Part shown: positions 32,473 to 46,923 of the stretch, in pieces
Layout of the letters: each line of letters begins with the position of its first letter
How positions within the stretch are numbered: the first letter of the stretch is position 1
NCBI GenBank assembly: GCA_004154925.1
Contig: QJNS01000268.1
Coordinates: forward strand, 42,229-106,228
Direction: 5' to 3'
DNA length: 64,000 nucleotides
Source of the DNA: Monosporascus cannonballus
Taxonomy: Eukaryota; Ascomycota; Sordariomycetes; Xylariales
Position numbers and translations under genes: made by a program
The notes under the pieces: generated by a model
The model's input: only the letters and a program-made list of their open reading frames with translations
The model's database searches: none
Told to the model about the DNA's origin: nothing

Positions 32473-35400
32473 TAGATAGAGAACCCAAATAACTTATTTT
32501 AATATTTATAATATTTATATTTCTGATTATAATATAAGATAGAAAAGGTTTAGTAATCTTTTAATATTATATTAAAAATGCTCTTATAATTCCCTATTTT
32601 TATTAAAATCTTCTAGCGTATAATTTAATCATCTAACTATTGTTTAATTACTAATAAAAATAAATATTAATATAATATAGTCTTTCGAATAATAACAGCT
32701 CAAGACACACGAAAACCGTAATAAATACTTATAAACTTATATTTATTAAATATATTATATTCTTCGTTTTAATAATTTAGTTTTATACGTATAATACAAG
32801 TGATATAATCTGAAAATTATTGGTTTCTTTATAATACAAGTATTTTTAATGACTTTTTAAAATTTGGTTTATATTAAATCAGCTTTACCTGCTGTCATTA
32901 TGTTTTTCAGTTATTTATAAAGTAATCTGATTATAATTGTACTTTAAAACTTCTTGTTTCTTTTTTCAGTAATATTTTTAATATATAAGAAAAAGTAGAT
33001 ATTCTAACTGATATTGATTGTGTTCTATTTAATGTCTTCCTAAAAGAACATTATAATTACAAATCTTGTAAACTGTAGCTAAAAGGCTTTTATTATAGAT
33101 AAAGTAATTAGATACTCATGCTTCTATTTATAGTAATACTAACTAAGAAAATATAATACTTTTTTACAAATATATTTAAAACATTTCTTAATATATTCAA
33201 TATATATCTCAATATCTTAGTTCTAGACTCTATTATTTGTTTTGCTTTATAAAAGCTTATGTTATAGAGAATAACATATTTAAATAATAGAACGGGTTTC
33301 TTATTACTCAAAAGCTAATCTAGTTTCTTGTTATTTTTAGCGTAATTTATTTCGAGATAAAATAAGTTATCAGTAATTTCTTGTTCAACTTTTATTATTA
33401 ATAGCAGAATGGATAAACTAAAGTAGCTTTTAACTAAAATACAGTGTTAACTTTTAAAACTAACAATTAGCTTTATATTTTAATATATTAAACAGAATTA
33501 TGCACCTATAATAATCAATCTTTAAGCCTATTATTATTAGCCTATAACCTATTTTTAGATTGCCATTATATAACTATACAAGTTTGGAATTAATTGTTTG
33601 ATATATCTCGTTTTACTTGTTTTATAAATCTTTGACCTATTTAATTATAAGAAATATATTATATAATATATAACAAGTTGTAAGTCGAAGAGTAAATCTA
33701 TTAACTGTTATATATATTTTATACTTCATTAAGAAATGACGAGCATTGATTATTCTTTAAAATATATTAAAGATTTTATGTGTTATATATAAGTAAAATT
33801 TTAATAAGTGGTTTTAATTGATAGTCTGATATAGTAAGAATAAATAATATTCTTGTAGACAATTTACAAGGAATTTTTATATTCGCTTAATTGTAATATA
33901 AAGCTTATCGCATATCATTATATTAGAATTCAGTGTAATCTTTATAGTTATAACTTATTTTTAATTAAGAAAATCTTTACCACGTTTATTATTTAGTTGC
34001 TTTCATAATTTATTTTTGTGTTTTAAGTTTATAAAAAAGTGAATAGCTTTGATTTTAAAATAAAAATCTATTTAATATATAATAAAACGTAAGCTCTTTA
34101 TAGCTATTGTTTCTTTTAGATCTACGTTATATTTTATTTTCGTTTGCAAAATTTCGTTTAATTACACGTTCTGTTTCTTTAATTTTGAAACTACTTAATC
34201 AAATAGCACAAAATTACATTATTTATAATTAAGAAGTTATATATGAAAACCTTATAAATTTATTATAGCGTTAAATTATAAGTCTGCTATATAACAAGTT
34301 ATTAATTTCGATTTTTTAGGAAGGTTTACTAAAACTTTAAAGTATTTATAATTTTTGGGATTTATTAGGTTCTTCGCTACTAAGCGGTACATATATTTTA
34401 GTTAATGTGTTATAATACAAGATGTTAATAAAATATAAAAGAATTCTTTAATTGATTAAAATATATAATAAAATCTAAGATTAATACATCGCGTATATAT
34501 TTTAAAGTAACAAAGCTAGAATTAGAAATTGATTAAACAATACAACATACTATACTTCTAAATTAGCCATTTATATTTTATGTTAGAGAATGATATTAAC
34601 TAAACTTAAGTAATAGTAAAGGCTTAATTTTGTCTATACAAATAACACTTTTTGAATAGTGTTAATATTTAATCTTCGTAGAATATTTAACAGCTTTATT
34701 TTCGCAGTATTTTATTTACACCATTAAGATCTAAATACTAGTATTATATTAAACCAGTTTTTATAATACTGATATAGGGTTTATTATTATTCTAGGTGAT
34801 GATTTCACCGTGGATAAATTTTAATATATTAAGTAAGAGAATAATAGATTATAATAATATTATAATAATAAAAGAATGTATAACCTTTTATTAATAGAAT
34901 TAAAAAAGCATATATAATTAAGAATACTATTAATAAAAAATTTTTTTGTTACTTTTAATATAAAATATTTTACACTACTACATTTTATACTATTTAACAA
35001 TAATATTAGCTTATATAATATATTTCTAGACTCTTATTATAAGGACGTTCTGTTGCACTTAATTAAAAAAGAATATAAAAATATCGACATTATATTAAAC
35101 CATTATCTTAAACTTTATGATTATTATATTAAGTATAACTAATAATAATCAATTCCATTTCTATAGACCTATTATATAAACAACGTTTCAATATATATTA
35201 TAATTTATATTGTTTTTACAGGCGACTTTGTGATTTTTTAATAGTGGAATATAAGCATACTTGTATATTTAAAGACACAGTTTTACTTTTAGTTATATAA
35301 GAGTTATTATAAACACACTCTTTCAGTTCTATACTAATATTGATATAATATGTCAAATATAAACGTGTTAACAAGTTCTATGATCATAGTCATAATAAAT

Positions 35401-37952
35401 AAAGAGATTAGTAGCATATCTCTTAATTATTTTCAATTTTAATATTATTTAAGGCACAGTTTATATAAAGCTGCTATAGTATACACTCGAACTCTTTTAA
35501 TATATTAGATATATTCAAGCTATCTATAGAGATAGAAATTCCTTTAAAGTAAAATCTGTATCCGGATTTAATGATTATAAAATATACGCATAGAAAATCT
35601 TTAAGGTCTGTGTTATTATTACTTTCTTTCATTTTAGTACTCTTAACTAATTTATTTTATATAGTTCATCTACTATTAGAGACGATTAAAAATTTATAAA
35701 GACTAGTTTTTTTAAGCTATTAAGCTCAAGCGTACATTACGCCATTATATATTATAGTATAATATCATTTATATTTAAGCTTATTGCTTTGATATATATA
35801 ACATCTAGTTATTTTAGTTAAGATGAATTGGAATTTAATATTAAAAATATTAACCAAAGTTATTAAAAATAAAGAGCGTTTTAAGTACCAGAAAATACGT
35901 AAGCTAAACGATTTATATTATAACGAGTAGTGGTTTAAGTTAGTATTAAATATACGTCGTACGATTTATATTTACGGTTAAATTATAAAACACTAGGTAA
36001 TAAGAATAATAACTAATTAAGTTTATTATAATAAGAGATACCCTACCTAACTAAGTTATATTACCAGCTGTTACTATTTAAGTTATAAATATAACGAGCG
36101 CATATATTTTTATTCCGGTTTGTATTTTCTACACCGAGTTATCTAGATTATTTATATTCTTTTTCTAAGCTCTTTATATTCAAATACGTCAGTTATATGA
36201 TTGCTTTTTAAACACTTTGAACCTTTTAATACGCAAGACTCTATTAATAATTTTAAGATAAATATTATTAGATTATAGCACGACTTTTTTGTTGTTAAAA
36301 TCTTCTTTAAAAAATAGAATTTACGTATTTATAATTTCTAAGAGGTAACCTTTCTCTTTTTTATATTGTTTTTAATAATATCTAAAACAATTTATAAGAT
36401 AAAAGTAAAATCTCGCTTTTATCTTAACCATATTGACTTACTAGACGTGTAAAGCAATCTAGTTTTAATATATTATATAATTTTCCTTTCCAGTTTAACG
36501 ATATAGAATATACAAGAATCTACTCTTTTTATAACGTTTTTAGCCTTTTTTAAAAAGTAGAATAAGTTATTAACAGAACAGAATAAGCTGTAATTAAAAC
36601 AATTTTTAAAACGCTATAATATTTTAATATATTATTTAAAAGTATTATATAACAATATAATTAAAACAAGGTTTGCATTAACTAAAACTTGAAACAATTC
36701 GTCGTAGAGATCTAAATATAATAGCTATAGAAAACTATAAGTGTTAAAAAAGAGAACAGAAATAATTAAAAGCTGTAGTTATAACGGCTAGATGTGTCAA
36801 AGCTGTAAATCTGATCAGCTAGGCTAGGATCGATATTTCTAATTAGTTGACTATAAACTAAAAGATATCTGTCGTTACTTTTAAAAGTGTTTTAAGAGAC
36901 GCTGAGAGTTTCTAAAATATTAAGCAAGCTTTTCAATATTTTCAAAGTTTAAATACTTATTTATTTGAGCAGATATTACGTAAGTCCACCTTTTTATACA
37001 TATTTAGAATTATTTCTACCTCGTAAACTAGTGCGCCTTTTTCATTTCGTTGTTATACTTTATATAGATTTTGATGGTATCCTCTATTAATTTAAATAAG
37101 AAAACGTAAAAAACTAGATAGAATTACAATTTAAACGGTAATTCCAATTTCTGATTATTTATTAAATCTGTTATATTAAATTTATACGTTTTCATTTATT
37201 TAAAATTAAGGAATCTTTATTAAATCGCTCTTTTAAGTGTTTTTGAAAACGAAATACATTCTTTTTCCATTTTTAAAAGTTAATCCTTTTAACTATTTCT
37301 AGTTTTAATTTCTACCTATTTAACTACGTATCAACTTGGGTTATATTTCGTAATATAGATATTTATCTTATATTAACAAAATATATAGTATTATATCAAT
37401 ATATTTATAATTTCTATATTTATAAACATGTAAGGTATACTTTAAATCTAAATTTATTAGATTATTTTTTTATACTTTTATATTAAGTGGTATAAGAAAG
37501 GGATTATATACAAGCTAGCTCTTTAACTTAATTACTTTATTCATAAATAATGGGATATCGAAAATGAGTTTACAAGGTTTTATTTAAATGTTATTTTTAT
37601 CCGTTTAGTTGAATTTTAAAAGTGTGTAATAATTAGTAATTTAATCTACTTTATATTATAAGATCTTGTTTTAAAATTATTATAAAACTAGTTCTTCTAT
37701 CGACAGTGATTTCTATCAGCAATTAGTATATAGTAGAGCATGTTAAAAGAAAGTACATGCTATTTGCTCGGTATCTATATTTATCTAATACATTTAATGC
37801 CGTAGAAAATAAGACAATTTTATAAATCGATTAACAATTGCTAATATACTATTGTAATATATTCCGATTGCCTGATTTTCTAAGAAAAAATGATTGATAA
37901 TATAATCTACAATAACTAATTTTTATAGTTATTTTAAAACTAGCAATAGTTT
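32473..37952. other. AT-rich desert with traces of old repeats
   Basis: No supportable gene. A segment at about 36140-36260 resembles 43470-43600 (TAAGCTCTTTATATT followed by GAGTTATA-type sequence), so at least part is an old dispersed repeat. The minus-strand open stretch at 33311-33108 is a low-complexity AT frame. Confidence 0.5.
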
Positions 37953-38524
37953 TAACGTAGAACATCATCTTGTCGCTTATACTACCTCGTCGCGCGTTCG
38001 GACTTCTATAGTAATACCGTAACTTTGAAAATTTAAAGCTTTATTAGAGTATAATAAAAACCTTTACAGCTTTACAAGCTTCATAATGTCGTATTTATAC
38101 ATCTATTACAAAATTGGTCAAAATTTGACCTTGATATTTTCTAGAACAATGACGACTCGATTTGAAATTGAACTCACATTATCTATATAAACAAAAATGT
38201 ATTAATTAAAAATATCAAAAAATCGAATCTTCAATAACAGAATAATTCAAAAGAATGTATCGCTTTTTAGAACATCTCGATCTAATATCGTCATTTTATT
38301 TAAAAATATACTGTTTTTAGTTTTATAATAAAACTATCTTAGATCTATACTAAAGGATATTAGATCTAGATACAAATTTAAGCACCTTTTATAAACTTAA
38401 AAAAACTCATTTTAAAACAGTATTAAATTTAATAAACGGTTTGTAATTTTATAAAGAGATTTAGTAAAAATAGATTCGAGCGCGCGACGATGTAATATCT
38501 ACGATGGGGTGATGTTTTACATTA
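37953..38524. mobile_element. Possible MITE with about 50-bp inverted repeats
   Basis: 37953-38003 and 38473-38524 are inverted copies: both share the ACATCA end and the unusual GTCGCGCG block in otherwise AT-only DNA, differing mainly by transitions. TA borders both ends, suggesting a Tc1/mariner-type target. The 470-bp interior has no frame. Confidence 0.5.
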
Positions 38525-41500
38525 GTTCTTTATAAGGCTTATATGGGAATATTTTAACCTTATTATAAAGGCCGCATTGTGGCTGAATTTTTTAAACTAC
38601 TGTTATTATTTTAAAAAAGTAATAAATACGCTATATTCGATTTAGAGTTTTACAGATCGCTAGATCCTGATATAATAGGTACTTATATATTTAAAGGGTT
38701 AATTTTTTTAATACTATTAGAAAATTGTGACGTATTTAGCTTACTGAAAACGTAAAAACTTTTTTACAATATTATTAGAAACGATATAATAAATATTAAC
38801 TACCTGTCTTTCTAAGTGAGATTATCAACTGAGAGTATTGACTTTGCTATTCTTTAAGCCTTTTTAATAAACAACAACGATATCAAATTTTGTTATTTCT
38901 TCTATATATCGTAATTATTGTTTCGTTAATTTTAATATAATAGTAAAACGGCTAGGACTTTATAATTTGAATAAATTTTAAGCTAATAGATATTGTACTT
39001 AACCAAATGCTTAAACTCTTAAAAAGCTATTCTAATGGCTATAAACTGCTTACTATAAATTCAATAGTTTAATTTAACTCTATTTATCTTATAAAAATAA
39101 CTTATGATAAAAGATAACGTATTTTAATTCTTTCGATATCCGATTATTAGTTTTAACGTATATATCGATGTATCGATTTCTCGTTCAATTCATTACTCTA
39201 TATGTTTTATGATTAGTAATAATTTATTCGAAATTTCATTTTTAATCACTTACAATATTTTTTAATTATAATATCTTTAAAACTTGATCTTTTGCTTCCT
39301 GAAATTCATTCTTAGTATAGCAATACTTCTCGACTTCTGAACTAAGTTTTTATAATAATTAGCAAACTTTAAAAATACCTGTTTTCTTTTCTTATAGTAA
39401 TCCTCTACAATTCTATTATTCTAGCGACTTTCTTAGAAACTGTTCTGATATATTCTAAAACAATAATATATCTTAAGTATTACACTTATTAAGTATAAAA
39501 ATAATTCTTTTCTATATTAATTAAAGATTTCGCTATTTATAATGCTTAACAATCTTTATAAACCTATCTTAGATATATTTATTTTATCGATAAATGAATA
39601 AAAATGTCGTCGAGAAAGTATGCATTAAACTATTACTAGAGTTTTCGAATATAGATATAATTACTCGTTAAAAAGTCCCTAATATCTTCTTAACCTTTAT
39701 TATTATAATCAGAAAATCGTATAGCCCGGATTTTACTTTCAAAGCTAATTATTATTCGCCTTCATTTTTAATCTTAATGAAATTATATCCACTTTCAAAC
39801 GAGAAAGTTATAAGCTTATTTATATCTATAAAAACGATTTTTTCGTTTTGCTAATTCATAGCAAAAATATCTATTATTTTTTAAATATGATATTATTTAT
39901 CTATTAGCAATTAATTATTAGTCGTAATTTTTCTTTTATAAGTACGAAAAACATAGACTATGTTTTGTATAATTTTGATTATTATATATAAAATTTTAAA
40001 TTGTTTTTAGCATTTATTAAACAGGTTCAATTTAGAAGTATTTAAATTATATATAAAATAAAACTTGAGTTATATATTTATATTAGAAATTGTTCTATGC
40101 TTCTAGTTATTATATTCTAGAAATTTAGTTTTAAATTCATTTAAAATAAGCACTTTTATCTGCAATACTATAATAATAAATTAGTTAAATCGGTTAGCGT
40201 TATAACTTCGCACTATGTATCGTTGTTCTTTTTGAAAAATCTATTTTAATAATACCAATAATATCTTGTATTTGTTTTTTGTATTGGTTTTCGCTATTAT
40301 ACTATATCTTTATCAGTAATAAAAATTTAGTAGATATTACGACTTTCTTTATCTTTATTATCAATTTAATATAGAGATTTGTCTTGTTTTTTCTCTTCTT
40401 AAATATATATAAATATGGATTTATTTAATTTATTTCGTATTTAATATTAGAGGTTACATTTATATATTCGTAGTTTTCCCACGATTATCTCTTAATTTTA
40501 TATATTGCTCTTCTTTAATTATATATAAATGCTTATCTTTCATCATTTTTAATTATATAAGACTTTAACTTATTATTTTAATACTTTTTAAGCTGATTAA
40601 TAACGTTGTATATAATGTATTTCTCATCTCAAGCTTTGCATTTTATCATTATAATATATTAATATTTTTTAATTCGTACGTTTAACGTAATCATATTATA
40701 TATATCTTTTATTAATACGTATAAGACTTTCTTTAAAAACTTTTATTGAGATTTCTAAGGTTTTATTATTTTATACCTTTCCTGTAAGTAGTGTCGATTG
40801 TTTAAGTTCTTATTGTATTTATTTATAAAACGCATTTAGTTATTAAATTTATCGTTTCTATTATCGTCTTTATTCTTTAAGTTATACAAATTTTATTTAA
40901 AATTCATTTCGCTATCTAAAATCTCACTTTGTTTTTATTCAATTTTTTAGTTTTATATTATAAGTTTTATTATACCATTTCTTAAATAAAAAGCTAAATT
41001 TACTTTAATTTTCTCTTTACTTTACTGGTTTTTATAAAAGCGTAATCGAAGCTATAAATCTTTAATTATACTTTCTGAGATGATCTCTATTATTTAGTAA
41101 ATTTAAAATTTTAAATTCATAATCGCACGCTATATAGAAATAAAATCCATTTTCATTATAATACGTCCTTCTTTTAGCCTGCTTTAAGTTGTAACGAAAT
41201 CGTTAATTTTCTTTTATAATACTATGCTTTGTAAAAGCTGATATTACTATTAGTGTTTAAGATCTTATACTTTTAGTCACGAAATCGAACTTTTATTTTT
41301 ATATACTAAATTGAAGTCGAGAAGATTTGGTTCTGATCAGCGTAGATAAACAAACTATGTCATCATACAAAAAGGGGTTGCCGAGATAAGGAACTCAATC
41401 CGACTGTATTTATAGTGTTGAACTTGGTAACTGAAAACATAGTGAGTGATAATGTCCTAGCGGTTGAACTCATGGCAAAAAGAACTTCTTAATATATATG

Positions 41501-42353
41501 AGACATCCGGACTAACGGAGCAGCTAAATCCGAATATAGGCATAACACTCTATCGCATTTTAACGTGAGAAAGACTTTGTGTAATATAATTTTTATTCTT
41601 TTCATAGATAGAATATTAATGCTATAAGCAGTTCACGATATATAGTATTTTTATAGCGATTAGATATCTTTAGAAAGAACTATTACTTTTTCATTTAATA
41701 TTTTATAAGCGATTCTTTAATTACATTTTCTTTCCTTTAATTACCGGTTTCTATTAAATGGGAGAAATTAATTTTTGTTTTAATTTTTTATTCTTTGTTT
41801 TTGAATTGTTTTGTTATTATAACCCTGGCTATAATATTCTTTCCACGTATTGCGTTTACTTGGAACAATTTTCTAACTTTTCTTTTTTTAGTTTTTAGAT
41901 TGTTTTTTATGCATAGTTATATTAATTTTGAACCGGAATTTAGTTTTTTAATTACAGCGTTTTAAGTATTTTATATGTGTTAACTGTATATCTTTTTATC
42001 TATAATTAAACTAACTATTATATTATGTTTTATATGATTGGATTAAACGATATTACCGTTGATAATATATTTGCTTAGATTTGGGATTACAAACTTCGAA
42101 GCTTATTGTTAAATGTTAATATTACTCGGTTTCGAAATATCTTTGCTTAAATATTCGGATCGGTTTAGTTTAAAAGCATATTCTGGATTTCTCTGTTAAT
42201 ATTATTAAGATATTAGGCTATAATGTAATTTATTTTCCAAACTAATTATATTAAATATTAAAAAATTTAGTTTTTAATAAACAATCTTAATATAAATCTG
42301 ATTTATTAAAAATATAATAAAACTAAGAAGAACAATATAAAAATACGTTTAAC
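38525..42353. other. AT-rich desert, no gene seen
   Basis: Only the part at about 41313-41567 stands out by normal composition (AAGGGGTTGCCGAGATAAGG, TGAGACATCCGGACTAACGG). It could be a further solo LTR, but I found no second copy or target duplication. Confidence 0.5.
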
Positions 42354-42773
42354 TGTTACAGGAACAGGGGTTCCTGTCTCGAGAAGACCAACCTTTAAGG
42401 CCTAGCGCGGGCCTGTCACGGCTGAACTCCGGACGGGAGACTTGGCTCTTAAGGTGATCTGGTTGATCTAGGTGATCTGGGGACCAGATCACACAGATCC
42501 AACAGATCCACGACATACTCACTTTAGGAATTGGGATATATAATGATTCGGTCTTTCATGTAAATAGCACCTACTTAGTTTTCGCTCCTTAGCTATTAAT
42601 CTAAGCTCTTAATCCAGAGGTAATTGCACCGTTCTCTAATCGAGGGAAAAGTTTTTAAATCTCTTTAACGAACAGACCACTAGATTATTCCTCGCCCTAT
42701 TATTACCTGCAAATCAAGACCCTCTTCGGATACTGCTCATACCTCCAGGTGGATGTATAACAGGTTCGTTACA
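42354..42773 (+). mobile_element. Solo LTR, family H (420 bp)
   Basis: TGTTACAGGAACAGG to CAGGTTCGTTACA. The 3' 230 bp match 32242-32472; the 5' part differs and is rich in GGTGATCT/AGATCA motifs. Flanks TTAAC and TTATT are not a clean duplication. Confidence 0.82.
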
Positions 42774-43293
42774 TTATTATTAGATAAAAAAGAGTTATAA
42801 TATTTTTTTACATATACTTGAGTAGTATTAGCTTAAAAATTTAAAACTCTTTTTATATAGTTTTGTTAAATATAAATTAAATATAGTAAAGCGTACGAAT
42901 CGATTTTTTAAGCAAAGGTTATAACATTTTATTAAATTTTCAATTTTAAAATCTTATTTAATTAACTAAAAATTTAGGTTTTTTATCTTTAAGCGGATTA
43001 AATTAATTAATTGTAGTAATTATTAGTATATTTCTTTTCTATTATATAAAGTTATATTTTTTAACTTATTATATAAAATACGCAAACATTATAAACAAAG
43101 CAAATTTATAATCTTTTTTATTAATAGTTATAATATAAAATTAGCATAATAAAAATAATAAATATATACAACATATCGTAGAGTTTTCTAGGCTGAGTCA
43201 AAAGAAATAGAAAATTATTACACGATATAATTTGCACAATAGACACTATACCAAGTATCTTCGAATACGATGACTGATGTACGGTATTCACAG
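42774..43293. other. AT-rich stretch, no gene seen
   Basis: No frame or element recognised. Confidence 0.5.
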
Positions 43294-43417
43294 TGTTACG
43301 GCACAGAAGAACAAAAGTCTAGCTATTACACCACTAAAAGTGGAACGTTGTCAGGTCAAGCCCTGACCGCCTTGTTCTGCTCTATATACCTACAAGGTGC
43401 CACTTGGGACTGTGATA
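43294..43417 (+). mobile_element. 124-bp solo LTR-like element, family B
   Basis: TGTTACGGCACAG to GGACTGTGATA (terminal CA changed to TA). Perfect CACAG target duplications at 43289-43293 and 43418-43422. Reverse copy of 16324-16447, same length. Confidence 0.88.
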
Positions 43418-46400
43418 CACAGTTAAAATAACAAATATATATATCTTAATATTTTAGCTCTTATTCTTGAAACCAGTTTACTAAGCTTATTCATATTTTT
43501 CCCGTAAGCTCTTTATATTTTCGTTGGCGAGTTATACAACTGGCTTAATATATAGTTGGAATACTTTGATGCATAAGGTCCAACTATTAGGTCTAACCTA
43601 ACTATTGCGAGGTTATAACATAAAACAGTATCAATATTAAAAGCTTTAATTGGATTTCTAGAGAATTTCAGAGTTAAATTTATACATATATTAGATATTT
43701 TTCTCTCATTAAATTTTCAGAGTAGTGAATAATAACTTAAAAGTCTTCTAGAGCGAAAAAAGGGTTCTGTTAAATTAAATAAACTATTAATACTTTACAA
43801 AGAACTATATAAAAATAACATAAAATGAATAAAGCAAATCTATAATAAACAAACGTATTTATTATAAAATAAAAAGATGTAAAACGCTTAAAATATGAAA
43901 AAGAATATGAATTAGAAGAGAAAATATTTTATACTTCAAAAAAATTAGAATTTATACATATTTAAAAACTTTAAATAATTTCTAAGATTATGATATAAAT
44001 TACATAAAATCGAATATAATTAAAGGACTAGTTTTATATAATAAATCTCTGAATAGGCGGATTATATTAATACTAATACTATACCTTATATATATAGCTA
44101 GCTTCTTTTACAAATTTCTTTAACTTATATATATTATCTAGTATATATGTTATAGCCTATACTTTTAGTTTATATATATATATAGCGCATATTTTAAGAA
44201 ATCACACTTTTTACAAACGGTTTAATAACGTACGAAGTACGTCATCGTTACGTATGCATTATTCGTATATAATCTATTTGTTATAACTATTGAAAAGCAG
44301 CGCCATTAAATTTTACAAATCACTTATCAGTTAGAAAGCTGAAAGAATTATGACGCTTAAACACTTAAAACGAATAAAAAGTTATTTACTAGTAGTAAAG
44401 CGATCGGCAATAATCGTACGTAATTTCTTTTACGTTTAAAAACCTTTTTGCTGATATTTTTAAAAGTTATTTTTTATTATATTTAATAAAATACTTCAAA
44501 TATTTAAATTTCGAAATACTTTTTAAATGCGATTATTATGAATTTAAAGAAACATTTCGAAATGCAACGAAGAGCTAGTTATTACTTATTTTAGTTCCAG
44601 TAACATAATCTTTAACAGGTGTTTAAATGTATATCTATATTCGGAAGCGACTGTCTATTAAGCCAAAAAAATACAAAATATTCCAAACATTAATATATTA
44701 TTTCCGATTTTTTATATTAAATCGAGAAATATACCGAAGTATAGAACAATAATTTAATATTTAAAATTACGTTCTACGAGTCTTTTGCTATTTAAAAGCG
44801 TTGCTTTAATGTCTTATATTCTCGTACATAAGCGTGGAATTATGTTCTAATGAAAAAGAGTATTATAAAAATGGAAAGGTCGAGGCATTATCTATGAGAT
44901 ATCATCGTAATTATTAATAGAAAGTGAAATAACGTGATTTAATACAATATAAAGAGACATGTTTTTAGAACAACTAATTTATCAACGTTATTGTTCGATA
45001 TATCAGCGTTAATAAGGCTTTAAAACTTTCGTAATTGTTGAAATATTAAAAACTAATGAAATATAATAGGTCAAAAAGGTATAAATGTAAAACATGTTAC
45101 GGATTTTCTTTTTTTACAAGCGTTACAAGCCCCTTGGGATTAGAATCTACGAATATCGCCTTTTTGGAATGAGATTTTAATAAAACTATTATAAGTAAGC
45201 GTATAGTCTATAACAAGAAAGGAGTAGGAATAAAATTTAAAAGAAAAGAATATATTATAGACTAAAGAGTCGAATAAAGAGACTAGTATAGCGTTAATTC
45301 TATAAGATTTATACATATAACTCACAGCTTTTACCCGTTTTATTTAGTTTTACTAAATGTTTAATAAATCTTTTGTTACTGATATTTTTAGTTTTTTATA
45401 AGCAACGTATAATATGTAGCTATAAAAAAAGAATGACTGATTGATTTTAAAAGTGATGTTACAGTTGTTGAACCTTTTAAGCACGAGATTAAAAATATTA
45501 ACCTTAATCGAGGTTAGGTATTCGTTATATATCTTATGCGAAAGGTGTAACATCTTTTTTATTTATATAACGAATAAAGTAATAGTATTATGTTAAAATC
45601 ATGTAAAATATATATTAAATTAATAATGAAATATTAAAAGTTATTCATATAGTATATAAGCTATACAGGATACACAGTTTATAAAAATCTATTAATTTTA
45701 GTAATACAATGAGGCAGAGTATTAGATTCTATATCCGAACCCGCTCGATTAGTTAATTCGAGTTTCGTCTATATATTAGAGAGCTCTTTTCGCCGAGTTT
45801 AACTTCGAGAACATCACCACTCATCTTTCAGTACATATATTTGTCGACGTAAAGGTTCAAGACTATGAGTACATTATTGTTTTCAACTACCTATTCTTAC
45901 TAACTCATAATGTGCATTTTATATCCGCACTAATTAGGATTGCATTTCCGCGACATAACATAATAATATTAAATTAGACTATTTTAATAATAACTAAATA
46001 CTTAGATATTTCGTAAAATAATAAAATTACTTGATAATAATCTCTGTAGAACAATAGTAAATACAATCAAAGAATTATAATGTTTACTTAGACAAATTCG
46101 AGGACAATGTAAAAAAAAAACAAAAATCGAATAGAATTATTTAAGCAAATAGTGGACGATTATATATTACAACTAGTGGTTTAAGATAATAAAATATAAT
46201 ATTACGTAACAGTGAAATAAATATAATAAAAGAGGGTAAATATAACGACACTTTAATAAAAACAAGTTTCAAAAAGTTTTATATTTTACAAGAATATAAA
46301 AAGCTAAAGGGAACTTTCGAAGATAAAAGAAATAACAGTGAATAAAACTAAACCAATTCTTTTAAAAAGACGAGATTAGAAGATACGATATTGTGTTATT

Positions 46401-46553
46401 ACATTTAAAATAGTTCGATTTTAACTTTAAGATTATAGATGTAAAAGAGTTATAAGATTATATGAGTTGAAAAAACCACTTATATAGCTATTTTATTAGT
46501 ATACTATAATACAAAAAGTATTTTACTTTAAAAAGTGTAATATTTCACTGATA
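43418..46553. other. AT-rich desert, no gene seen
   Basis: Contains a fragment of the old repeat also seen near 36200 (43470-43600) and a normal-composition patch at about 45705-45960 (CTCTTTTCGCCGAGTTTAAC) that may be an LTR remnant. The two minus-strand open stretches at 45140-45553 are AT-biased and show no domain. Confidence 0.5.
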
Positions 46554-46923
46554 TGTGACGGCTAGGGGGTTTAACCAACTATTAAACCTTAGTCGTACGG
46601 GTTTATGTTGGCAGAAGTATCGTGGGAAACTGAGCAATAGATATAGTAACGTGTCACGTCTCGTAATACCAAGGGTGCCTTGGATAACGATGTTATATTA
46701 TAAGCTGGTGCTATCTAGATTATGGAAATAGTGAGCGTATTATACTTGTTTCTTTCGACCTTGTCGAGCCTAGCTCTATGAGCTCTACGATAGATCCTGT
46801 CGAGCCTGGCTCTATGGGCTCTACGATAGATCTTGTCGAGCCATCACGTGACTTGACGCACATAGCTTAGTCATTTTCTTCTTGCGACCGTTTCCCGGGG
46901 CCGCAGTCTGTTAGGTCATAACA
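46554..46923 (-). mobile_element. Solo Gypsy LTR, family F (370 bp)
   Basis: Plus-strand ends TGTGACGGCTAGG and AGGTCATAACA; flanks TGATA (46549-46553) and TAATA (46924-46928), a target duplication with one G-to-A. U3 holds two imperfect 41-bp tandem units ending TTGTCGAGCC, next to TCACGTGA (46843-46850). Confidence 0.9.

Noticed and set aside
33108..33311. 67-codon minus-strand gene in the desert
   Set aside because: Composition is Ile/Lys/Tyr/Asn, as random AT-rich DNA gives; no motif.
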